The translations under genes were made by a program, and so were the position numbers. Below, piece after piece: positions 26,722 to 33,518 of a stretch of DNA of 47,093 bases (position 1 is its first letter; the number at the start of each line of letters is the position of its first letter). Origin of the DNA: Acidobacteriota bacterium (lineage in GTDB: Bacteria; Acidobacteriota; Terriglobia; Terriglobales; Acidobacteriaceae); the NCBI GenBank assembly GCA_021851335.1, contig JAJZEA010000022.1, positions 1 through 47,093 on the forward strand, in the 5' to 3' direction. The notes under the pieces are model-generated. The model was not told the DNA's origin, did not search any database, and saw only the letters and a list, made by a program, of their open reading frames with translations.

Positions 26722-27369
26722 TCAGTGTTTGGCTCCGCCGGGGGTTGGCGGCTGCATGGAGATCATGCGTGTCAGCTCGAGGAATGTCATGCGCAGTTCG
26801 TAGAGGACGGTATCGAGCGTCTGCCTTTCGGCCGGGGTCAGATTGCCGGCGGTTTTCTCCTGCAGGACGCCCATGAGGTCGATGGTTTGTCGGGCGCCTA
26901 GAATGTCCACACGCGGCCTCTGACCCTCGGGTGTGCCGGCTCCCATCTGCATCATGGCCGAGAGATACAACTGCTGCACGAGATGCTCGAAGCCGATCTT
27001 TTCCATGGCGGGAGCGCCTGGATTCTGGGCGCGGACAAGCGTTTCCAGCCGTTCGGCGGACTGGTCGTACTGCAATTTCTGGAAGCGCGACTCCTCGGAG
27101 GTGGGTCCGGGTGGCAGATCGCCGGGCGCTTCGGTGTCGGCGGATTCAGCGGCTTCGGCATCTTGCTGGGCTGTTGCCGGTGGAGGCGTCTTTGGCTCGG
27201 GCATCTCCACCAGGCGGAGCCTGGGCGCTTCGCCGGGCTGTGAAGGAGCGGGTTCAGCGGCAGGAGCGGGCGAAGATTCCGAAGCGTTCTCCGCGGCCGG
27301 AGATTCGTCGTCGTGCAGCTTCCTGCGATTGATCACGGTGAACTTGGGTGTATCCTGCGTTTCGCTCAT
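26722..27369 (-). CDS. DUF1844 domain protein
   Basis: This 215-residue protein has a long, Pro/Glu/Ala-rich and probably disordered N-terminal half. A C-terminal DUF1844 domain (~105-210) follows, with FEHLVQQLYLSAMMQMG, ILGARQTIDLMGVLQEKTAGNLTP cut at the conserved ARQTIDLxxxLQEKTxGNLT, and LDTVLYELRMTFLEL. The function of DUF1844 is not established, although it is strongly conserved in Acidobacteriota and other phyla. The ATG at 27369 follows AAGAAG and lies 18 bases after the ygfZ-like stop. It ends 2 bases before the MBL-fold start. The tight spacing suggests a shared role or at least shared expression with ygfZ-like, MBL and ribF. Confidence 0.88.
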   Translation of the reverse strand: MSETQDTPKFTVINRRKLHDDESPAAENASESSPAPAAEPAPSQPGEAPRLRLVEMPEPKTPPPATAQQDAEAAESADTEAPGDLPPGPTSEESRFQKLQYDQSAERLETLVRAQNPGAPAMEKIGFEHLVQQLYLSAMMQMGAGTPEGQRPRVDILGARQTIDLMGVLQEKTAGNLTPAERQTLDTVLYELRMTFLELTRMISMQPPTPGGAKH

Positions 27370-27387
27370 GGTCTTCTTTCGTTGGGT

Positions 27388-28557
27388 TCAGGGGGTCGTT
27401 GTCTCGGGGAGTGTGGATCGTAAACGGGCCTGGCCGCCGGGGTAGGTCCAGACGCGGGCGGAGGCCTCGGCTTCAGCGCGGACGAGCGCGAGGGCAAACC
27501 AGCGCTGCGCTCCGTCGAGTTGGGCGCCAACGACGCTGGTCAGCTTGCCGATGGGCCTGGAATCGCCGTCGCCGAGTTCCTGGCCGAGGGCTGGCGGCTG
27601 CTGCGCGGGAAAGAGTTCGAGGGAGCGGATGTGTCGGTGGACCTGACCGCGGGAGTGAATGCGCTCGACGATCTCCTGTCCGAGGTAGCAGCCTTTGGTG
27701 AAGTGCAGGGCGTCGTCGATGCCCGTTTCCTGCGGGAGGGTGTCGTCGCCGAAGTCTACGCCAAAAGCCGGAATGCCCTCGATGATGCGGAGTCGCTCGA
27801 CGGTGTGAGCACCGATGGCGGTTGCGCCGGAGTGGAGCAGGGCGAGCCATGCGGGGTGGGCGTCTTCGCTGCGGCACCAAAGCGCGAGATGGTTTGCCTG
27901 CCTGCCGGTGTAGCGACGGACGAGCACGGAAATCGGGAGGCCGGTGGCGGCTGCGCGGAGATGGCCGGCCTGCGCGGCGCCGGGTAAAATGGCCGCCGGA
28001 TCGAGAGTGCCTTGCGAGGCAGCGTGAAGGACGGCGGCGGCCTTTGGTCCGGTGAGGCTCAGCGCGGTCCATCCGGGAAGCGGGGTCAGCTCGACATCGT
28101 CCATGATGATGAAGCGCTCGAGATGGGCCATCAGACGGGCGGACTGGTTGGCGGCAAGCTCGATTTCGAGCCGGTCCTGACCGTCGTTCCAGATGCGCCA
28201 CACGCGGCAATCGCCCTGGATGCGGCCTTGCGCGTTGAGGACGAAGTTGTAGTTGCCGAGGCCATCGAATGTCGTATCCGGAGGATGGGCGCAGAGCGCG
28301 GCGACGTTGTGGGTGACCATGCCGTTGAGCCAGCGCACGCGGTCTTCGCCGGTGACGGCGACGCGCTGCTGCCAGCCCAGATCGTGGACGACGGCAGATT
28401 CCCAAGCCGCTGTGATCTCCGCAGCTTCGTCGGCAAAGGCTGCGACGGTGAGTACGCCACGATACTCGGCCAGAGGCGCGCCAGCGGACGCAAGCGTTTG
28501 GGCGAGCGGAGTGGGTGCGAGCTGGAGTGCAGTTTCCGTGGTCATCGTCTGGCTCAT
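27388..28557 (-). CDS. ygfZ: YgfZ/GcvT-like folate-binding protein
   Basis: This 389-residue protein has the GcvT-like aminomethyltransferase fold and the YgfZ signature KGCYLGQE (residues ~288-295), whose Cys is essential in YgfZ. Other landmarks are VTGEDRVRWLNGMVTHN, DCRVWRI with the folate-binding region around RFIIMDDVEL, and the ERLRIIEGIPAFGVDF block. YgfZ/IBA57 proteins use tetrahydrofolate to help assemble or repair iron-sulfur clusters in enzymes such as MiaB. The start at 28557 follows GGAG by 6 bases. The frame runs on to 28803, but that extension looks non-coding. It leads the leftward unit with DUF1844, MBL and ribF, so it may share a promoter with FAD synthesis. Confidence 0.9.
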   Translation of the reverse strand: MSQTMTTETALQLAPTPLAQTLASAGAPLAEYRGVLTVAAFADEAAEITAAWESAVVHDLGWQQRVAVTGEDRVRWLNGMVTHNVAALCAHPPDTTFDGLGNYNFVLNAQGRIQGDCRVWRIWNDGQDRLEIELAANQSARLMAHLERFIIMDDVELTPLPGWTALSLTGPKAAAVLHAASQGTLDPAAILPGAAQAGHLRAAATGLPISVLVRRYTGRQANHLALWCRSEDAHPAWLALLHSGATAIGAHTVERLRIIEGIPAFGVDFGDDTLPQETGIDDALHFTKGCYLGQEIVERIHSRGQVHRHIRSLELFPAQQPPALGQELGDGDSRPIGKLTSVVGAQLDGAQRWFALALVRAEAEASARVWTYPGGQARLRSTLPETTTP

Positions 28558-28874
28558 GGTGACTCCGCAAAGCGCTGTGTGGCTGCTGGACGGAGCCGGA
28601 AACACAGTGGCAGAAAACGCGCAACGCGGCGACTTCGCGCAGCTTTCGACACTGATTTGGACACCTTTGATTATAGAGCGTGTTGCATCCATCGCCGGGA
28701 GGTTTCGTCGGCATGTGTCTGCCGCGGCTGGGTGACGGCTGGCCGGGCGCGGGCCGGGTGTGGCTTGGACGCGGCCGGACGGGACAAACGAGGTACCATA
28801 CACTCCAGCAGGCTTTCCGCACGCCGCTCGAACGCTGGCGCAAATCCTTGCGACCGTGCCGCCGAAAGGAATTC
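28558..28874. other. Divergent intergenic region between the ygfZ-like and HELTH-protease genes
   Basis: This 317-base stretch separates two divergent transcription units and must hold promoters for both. The only rightward candidate I can support is listed separately at 28646. Open frames extend into it from both genes but lack ribosome sites and good start codons. No RNA gene is visible. Confidence 0.5.
28646..28674 (+). promoter_or_regulatory. Candidate sigma-70-type promoter for the HELTH-protease operon
   Basis: TCGACA (28646-28651, 5 of 6 matches to the -35 consensus) and GATTAT (28669-28674, 4 of 6) are separated by exactly 17 bases in the only AT-rich patch of the divergent region. 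Use of this promoter would leave a 5' leader of about 195 bases before the start at 28875. Confidence 0.35.
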
Positions 28875-30458
28875 ATGCCTCGCGCCTTGCCCTGTTTCCT
28901 GACCTGCCTGCCGGCGCTGGTGCTGGCTGCGACGATTCCGGTATGCGCGGCGGTTGCGCAATCCACCCCCGCTACGCCGCCGCCGAGTGCGCAGACGCCG
29001 GAGAAGCGGATTACGCCGGATCAGGCGCAGGAGCTTTTCAAAAGCGTGGATGCGCTGCTGCACTTTGCTTCGTCAACGACGGGACTGGAGATCAAGTCGC
29101 CGGTGAAACGGGCGCTGAGCAGCCGCGCGGAGGTGGAAGCGTATCTGCAGGACAAGCTGAACGATGACAAGGACGCAAAGCGGATGGAGCAAAGCGAGGT
29201 TGTCCTGAAGAAGTTTGGGCTGCTCGACCGCGACTTTCAACTGCGACCCTTCCTGATGGAGCTGCTGAAGGAGCAGATTGCCGGCTACTACGACCCCAAG
29301 ACCAAGACGGTCTACATTCTGAACTGGGTTGATCCGGAGACACAGAAGCCGGTGCTGGTGCATGAACTGACCCATGCATTGCAGGACCAGCGCGTGCATC
29401 TGGAGAGTTGGAGCGACCAGACGCCGGAGGACGTGAGCCACAACGCCAGCGAAGACAACGAGCATCTGGCGCGCGACGAGATGGATACGGCGCGGGACGC
29501 GGTGACGGAAGGCCAGGCGATGGCGGTGTTTGTGAACTATGCGCTGCGGCCGAGCGGACAGACGCTGCTGACGGCTCCGGAGATTGTGCAGAAGATGGAG
29601 GATCAGATGTCTTCGACGGCGGACTCGCCAGTGCTGGCGCGCGCGCCGCTGCTGCTGAGCCAGTCGCTGATCTTTCCGTATCAGGAGGGTCTTGGCTTTA
29701 CGCAGGACCTGTGGATGGACAAGGGGCGCGATGCCGCGTTTGCCGGAGCGCTGGATCATCCTCCTTCCTCGAGCTGGGAGGTGATGAACCCGCGCTACTA
29801 TGAGCAGCATCGGCAGCCTCCGGTACTGCTGATGCCGAATATCCATCCACTGGTGGACGCGCGCTATCGCCCGATCGACATTGGGCAGATTGGGCAGCTT
29901 GATCTGCGGATTCTGGCGACGCTGTATGGCGGCGCGTCGGCGGCGCGGAAGCTGACGCCGGCCTGGGACGGCGGCATCTACTGGGCGGGACAGTTGCGCT
30001 CGGCCACGGCGCAGCAGCAGAGCCAGACTGGCTCGGTTGCGCTGCTGTATCTTTCAGCCTGGACGAGCGCGGCGGCGGCGCGCGTGTTTGCCTCGCTGGA
30101 GGCGCGGGAACTGGCGCTGAAATATGACAACGCGCGGCCGATTCCGCAGCAGGATGGCGATGATCGCGTCTACTCGACCAGCGAAGGGATGGTGCTGATC
30201 CGGATTCAGGATCGGATGGTGTTTGTGGCAGAGAGCTTTGAGCTGGATACGGCTCGCAAGCTGGCGGAGCTGCTGTTGGGAGCGCAGGGAGCGGGCGAAA
30301 TGCGAATGGCAGGAGAGGCTGCGCCGCGCGGCGCTGGTTCGACGGATGCAATTCCGGCCCGCGCCGTGATGGCTCCCACGCTGAGCGCTCCGTTTGCGCA
30401 TTTTTTTGCTTCCTGCGGATGGATGAAAGCTGCCTTGCCGCAGGTCGGAGCGCGATGA
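28875..30458 (+). CDS. Secreted HELTH-motif zinc metalloprotease
   Basis: This 527-residue protein has a signal peptide (LTCLPALVLAATIPVCAAVAQ) followed by a short Pro-rich linker. The zinc-binding HELTHALQDQ motif is at residues 163-172, preceded by GYYDPKTKTVYIL. A likely third ligand is Glu212 in TEGQAMAVF. This layout recurs in large secreted proteins of Acidobacteriota that carry no well-defined peptidase family name. The second half (ARKLTPAWDGGIYWAG, LLYLSAWTSAAAARVF, DRMVFVAESF) looks like a separate globular domain. The start at 28875 follows AAAGGA by 6 bases and coincides with the signal peptide. The last codon overlaps the ATGA start of the phosphatase-like gene. Proteolysis of exported proteins is likely, but substrates are unknown. 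Confidence 0.85.
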   Translation: MPRALPCFLTCLPALVLAATIPVCAAVAQSTPATPPPSAQTPEKRITPDQAQELFKSVDALLHFASSTTGLEIKSPVKRALSSRAEVEAYLQDKLNDDKDAKRMEQSEVVLKKFGLLDRDFQLRPFLMELLKEQIAGYYDPKTKTVYILNWVDPETQKPVLVHELTHALQDQRVHLESWSDQTPEDVSHNASEDNEHLARDEMDTARDAVTEGQAMAVFVNYALRPSGQTLLTAPEIVQKMEDQMSSTADSPVLARAPLLLSQSLIFPYQEGLGFTQDLWMDKGRDAAFAGALDHPPSSSWEVMNPRYYEQHRQPPVLLMPNIHPLVDARYRPIDIGQIGQLDLRILATLYGGASAARKLTPAWDGGIYWAGQLRSATAQQQSQTGSVALLYLSAWTSAAAARVFASLEARELALKYDNARPIPQQDGDDRVYSTSEGMVLIRIQDRMVFVAESFELDTARKLAELLLGAQGAGEMRMAGEAAPRGAGSTDAIPARAVMAPTLSAPFAHFFASCGWMKAALPQVGAR

Positions 30459-30988
30459 TGAAAGTCGTTGAGCCTGGCAGCGATTTGCGCGAAGTGTATC
30501 CCAGGATTTTTGTCGGGGGCCAGTCGGCGTGTCGACCGGGGAGCGGCGATCATGCGGTGGTGCATGCGTGCAAATCGCCGTGCCATCAGAGCGCGTTGGG
30601 CTATCGCGGCAGCCTGCCTGCGGAGGATCCGCACTATCTGGCGCTGGCTGAGGACAATGACCTCTGGCTGAACCTGATCGATCCGCCGGTGCCGCTTTTT
30701 CAGGCGGAGTCATTCACGCGGTTTCTGGCCTTTGCAGCGCAGCGTCTGGATGGCGGCGCAAGGGTGACGATTCACTGCAATCAGGGCGAATCACGGTCGG
30801 CGTCGCTGGCGCTGCTGCTGCTGGCTCGCCACGTCCGCGTGCTGGCGCGGGAGTCGTTTGCCGCGGCGCGGGCGGACTATCTGCGGCTTGATCCGCTTTA
30901 TCGCCCAGGAGCGGGCATTGCGCGCTTTCTGGAGGAGCACTGGGCAGCGCTCGGCTGTGTGTGCTCGCGCTGTGGGTCGGGAGTTTGA
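30455..30988 (+). CDS. Dual-specificity / tyrosine phosphatase-like protein
   Basis: This 177-residue protein carries the Cys-dependent phosphatase loop HCNQGESRS (Cys108, Arg114), matching HCxxGxSR. A plausible general-acid Asp lies upstream in LNLIDPP (Asp76), as in dual-specificity phosphatases. The usual N-terminal strand appears as VYPRIFVGG. Two unusual Cys features are HACKSPCH in the middle and CVCSRCGSGV at the C-terminus, which could bind metal or form disulfides. The ATG at 30455 overlaps the stop of the metalloprotease gene (ATGA) and has CGGAG just before it, so the two are translationally coupled. There is no signal peptide, so it acts in the cytoplasm, perhaps on phosphoproteins or small phosphates. 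Confidence 0.75.
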   Translation: MMKVVEPGSDLREVYPRIFVGGQSACRPGSGDHAVVHACKSPCHQSALGYRGSLPAEDPHYLALAEDNDLWLNLIDPPVPLFQAESFTRFLAFAAQRLDGGARVTIHCNQGESRSASLALLLLARHVRVLARESFAAARADYLRLDPLYRPGAGIARFLEEHWAALGCVCSRCGSGV

Positions 30989-31064
30989 TGCGCTGGGGAT
31001 TTTCTGCGCGGGTGTCGGCGCGGCGAAGGGTTTGTCGTCCAACGTGACTGAGGGATTCGACACG

Positions 31065-31445
31065 ATGGAACCAGGTAAGAAAGCTCTTCGGAAACTTCGG
31101 GCCAAACTGCTGCCCAAACTCATGGCGAAAGTACTGGCCGGTTGCGTGCTTGCGCCGATCGTTCTTGTCGGCTGTTCCCAGCCTCGGCCCGTGCCACCGC
31201 CGCCACCGCCGCCACTCACCCTGGCGCAGGTGAGGCAGATGGGCTTCCATGACGGCATGGAGGCTGCGCGACGGGATGTTGCCAGCGGGCGTCCGCCGAT
31301 GCCGCGACGACACCCAAGATTCCGCAATCCACCGGTGCCGCCAGAGGCGGTGGTGGACTATCGCCGAGCCTTCCGCAATGGCTACCGCCACTTCCTGCAT
31401 CCGGCGCAGCCACAAGCGCCACCGCCGCCGCCGCCGGGCGCATGA
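31065..31445 (+). CDS. Small proline-rich lipoprotein
   Basis: This 126-residue protein has a basic start and the lipoprotein signal LAPIVLVGC, with the lipobox Cys at residue ~31. A run of prolines (PPPPPPPPL) follows, then GFHDGMEAARRDV and VVDYRRAFRNGYRHF. The two latter segments look like degenerate copies of a GY/GF..G....RD repeat found in small envelope proteins. It ends in another Pro-rich stretch. A periplasmic or outer-membrane-anchored protein is likely, with unknown function. The ATG at 31065 follows GAGGG at a rather long spacing of ~11 bases, and an ATG at 31122 is an alternative that keeps the lipobox. It sits 76 bases after the phosphatase gene. Confidence 0.7.
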   Translation: MEPGKKALRKLRAKLLPKLMAKVLAGCVLAPIVLVGCSQPRPVPPPPPPPLTLAQVRQMGFHDGMEAARRDVASGRPPMPRRHPRFRNPPVPPEAVVDYRRAFRNGYRHFLHPAQPQAPPPPPPGA

Positions 31446-31473
31446 CCGGTGCTCGGCTGGAGAATGAATGCCG

Positions 31474-31512
31474 ATCTGCTGAGCAGGGATTCCGATGCTC
31501 TGCTCAGCAGGT
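31474..31512. promoter_or_regulatory. 13-bp-stem inverted repeat next to a -10-like box before the MTA phosphorylase gene
   Basis: CTGCTGAGCAG (31476-31486) and CTGCTCAGCAG (31500-31510) are a perfect 11-bp inverted repeat with a 13-base loop. One T-G and one A-T pair extend it to 31474-31512. There is no T-run. Seven bases further on is TATACT (31519-31524, 5 of 6 to the -10 consensus), so the right arm sits where a -35 box would be. This placement fits an operator, or a terminator-like hairpin for the upstream gene. The phosphorylase start is at 31578. Confidence 0.5.
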
Positions 31513-31577
31513 GCCCGATATACTGAAGTCTCTGCGGCGCACCGACAGCTTTTTTGCGCCGACCCTGGAGAACGCTC

Positions 31578-32450
31578 GTGCATCAGGCAGAGATCGGCAT
31601 CATCGGCGGCAGTGGACTCTACTCCATGCCTGGCCTCACCAACATTCGGGAGACGACGGTGGAAACGCCGTTTGGCGCGCCCTCCGACAGCTTTGTTCTG
31701 GGCGAACTGGAAGGGCGCAGGGTGGTCTTTCTGGCGCGTCATGGGCGCGGCCATCGGCTGCTGCCGTCGGAACTGAACTTTCGCGCCAACATCTATGCGC
31801 TGAAGTCGCTTGGGGTGGAGCGGATTCTTTCGGTTTCGGCGGTCGGCTCGCTGAAACAGGAACACAAGCCCACGGATTTTGTGATTCCGGATCAGTTCAT
31901 CGATCGGACGTTTCATCGCGAAAGCACGTTTTTTGGCGATGGCGTGGTGGGTCATGTGGCCTTTGGCGATCCTGTCTGCCCGGTGGTGGCCGAGGCTGCG
32001 GCTCAGGCGTGTGAGAACACAGGCGTGGTGGGCAAACGCGGCGGCGTGTATGTGTGCATGGAGGGTCCGCAGTTCTCGACCAAAGCAGAATCGAATCTCT
32101 ATCGTTCGTGGGGAGCGGACGTGATCGGCATGACGAATCTGCAGGAGGCGAAGCTGGCTCGCGAGGCCGGGGTTTGCTATGCGACGGTCGCGATGGTGAC
32201 CGATTACGACTGCTGGCATCCGGAGCACGACGCGGTGACGGTGGATCAGATTGTGGCCGTTCTGCACCAGAATGCGGCCAATGCGGCGCGAGTGGTGCGG
32301 GCCGCGGTTGCAGCTTTGCCACCTGCCGGAGCGGAGCGCAAATGTGGCTGCGCAACCGCTGCCCAGTTCGCCATTCTGACGCAGCGCGACCGGATTCCCG
32401 CGGCAACGCGTGAGCGGTTGCGGCTGATCTTTGGCCAATACCTGGATTGA
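31578..32450 (+). CDS. mtnP: S-methyl-5'-thioadenosine phosphorylase
   Basis: This 290-residue protein belongs to the MTAP/PNP-II nucleoside phosphorylase family. It opens EIGIIGGSGLYSM and has the phosphate-binding FLARHGRGH. Next come NFRANIYALKSLGVERILSVSAVGSL cut at its SAVGSL end, PDQFIDRT, VYVCMEGPQFSTKAES and GMTNLQEAKLAREAG. The enzyme splits methylthioadenosine (from polyamine or autoinducer synthesis) into adenine and methylthioribose-1-phosphate. The MEGPxFST and TNxxEAxLA blocks favour MTA phosphorylase over inosine/guanosine phosphorylase, although specificity overlaps. The start is GTG at 31578, with GGAGA 7 bases upstream. A PfkB kinase gene follows after 51 bases. No other methionine-salvage genes are in the window. 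Confidence 0.9.
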   Translation: MHQAEIGIIGGSGLYSMPGLTNIRETTVETPFGAPSDSFVLGELEGRRVVFLARHGRGHRLLPSELNFRANIYALKSLGVERILSVSAVGSLKQEHKPTDFVIPDQFIDRTFHRESTFFGDGVVGHVAFGDPVCPVVAEAAAQACENTGVVGKRGGVYVCMEGPQFSTKAESNLYRSWGADVIGMTNLQEAKLAREAGVCYATVAMVTDYDCWHPEHDAVTVDQIVAVLHQNAANAARVVRAAVAALPPAGAERKCGCATAAQFAILTQRDRIPAATRERLRLIFGQYLD

Positions 32451-32501
32451 TCGACGCATGCCGCATTTCGGGCCATCTCACACACGGGAAAAGCACACTT
32501 C

Positions 32502-33440
32502 ATGTCCATTACTGTCGTCGGTTCTGTTGCATTTGATTCGATCACCACTCCCTCCGGCAGCCGCGAGCGCTGCCTGGGCGGCGCGGCCACGTACTTTGCG
32601 CTGGCAGCCAGCTACTTTACCCCAGTGCGTGTGGTGGCCGTTGTGGGAGAAGACTTCACGGCTGCGGAAGAGGCCGTCTTTGCGGCGCGATCCATTGATC
32701 TGAACGGTGTGGAGCGGGCTGCGGGGAAGTCGTTTTTCTGGGCAGGCAACTACCTGAACAGCCTGAGCGAGGCGAAGACGGAGCAGACTGATCTGAATGT
32801 CTTTGCCGACTTCAATCCGCGGATTCCGCGCGAGTATCTGGATACGCAATTTCTGTTTCTTGCCAATATTGATCCGGTTCTCCAGCTTCGCGTGCGGCAG
32901 GCTTTGCCCGCTGCGCGGCTGGTGTGCGGAGACACGATGAACTACTGGATCAACGACCATCGAGAAGCGTTGCTGCGAGTGTTGCCGCAGATGGATGTGC
33001 TGCTGATCAATGACACGGAGGCGCGTCTGCTCTCCGGTGAATCGAATCCGCTGCGCGCTGCGCGCAGGGTGTTGGAGCTTGGGCCGCGAGCGCTGATTGT
33101 GAAGCATGGCGAATATGGAGCCACGGCCTACTTTGGAGAGGGAATCTTTGACGGCGCGGTGCGGCTTCCGTTCCGCTCCCCGGCGCTGCCGCTGTCGGAG
33201 GTGGTGGATCCAACAGGCGCGGGAGACAGTTTTGCCGGCGGATTCTATGGCTACATTGCGTCGCAGCCGACGCTGACCCCCGCGGTTTTTCGGCGAGCGT
33301 TGTTTTATGGCAGCGTGATGGGTTCGTTCACGGTGGAACGGTTTGGCACGGAGCGGCTGCAGAAGCTGAGCCGCGCCGAGATCGACGCACGGTTTGAGCA
33401 ACTGCGGCAGATCAGTCATCTGGATACGCAGACGGACTGA
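32502..33440 (+). CDS. PfkB-family sugar/nucleoside kinase
   Basis: This 312-residue protein is in the ribokinase/PfkB family. The N-terminal strand SITVVGSVAFDSI is followed by the GGAATYFALAASYF substrate-lid region and VVAVVGEDF. The C-terminal signature DPTGAGDSFAGGF contains the catalytic Asp and anion hole. ALIVKHGEYGAT is the usual ATP-site strand. The Tyr/Phe-rich lid and the short N-terminus resemble kinases annotated only as sugar kinase next to mtnP in related bacteria. Candidates are adenosine, ribose or a methylthioribose-related substrate. Position 51 bases behind the MTA phosphorylase gene supports a role in nucleoside or MTA salvage, but this is inference from context. Confidence 0.88.
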   Translation: MSITVVGSVAFDSITTPSGSRERCLGGAATYFALAASYFTPVRVVAVVGEDFTAAEEAVFAARSIDLNGVERAAGKSFFWAGNYLNSLSEAKTEQTDLNVFADFNPRIPREYLDTQFLFLANIDPVLQLRVRQALPAARLVCGDTMNYWINDHREALLRVLPQMDVLLINDTEARLLSGESNPLRAARRVLELGPRALIVKHGEYGATAYFGEGIFDGAVRLPFRSPALPLSEVVDPTGAGDSFAGGFYGYIASQPTLTPAVFRRALFYGSVMGSFTVERFGTERLQKLSRAEIDARFEQLRQISHLDTQTD

Positions 33441-33518
33441 GGCGGATCGCCTTCGACGAGATGGCGAGGGTTGCGGCGGGTTGCAATCAATCGATTTAGC
33501 TGATAGAAAGAGTGCGCG

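Noticed and set aside
30714..32459. 581-codon minus-strand frame over the phosphatase, lipoprotein and mtnP genes
   Set aside because: It crosses three plus-strand genes with good starts and motifs and carries no recognisable domain.
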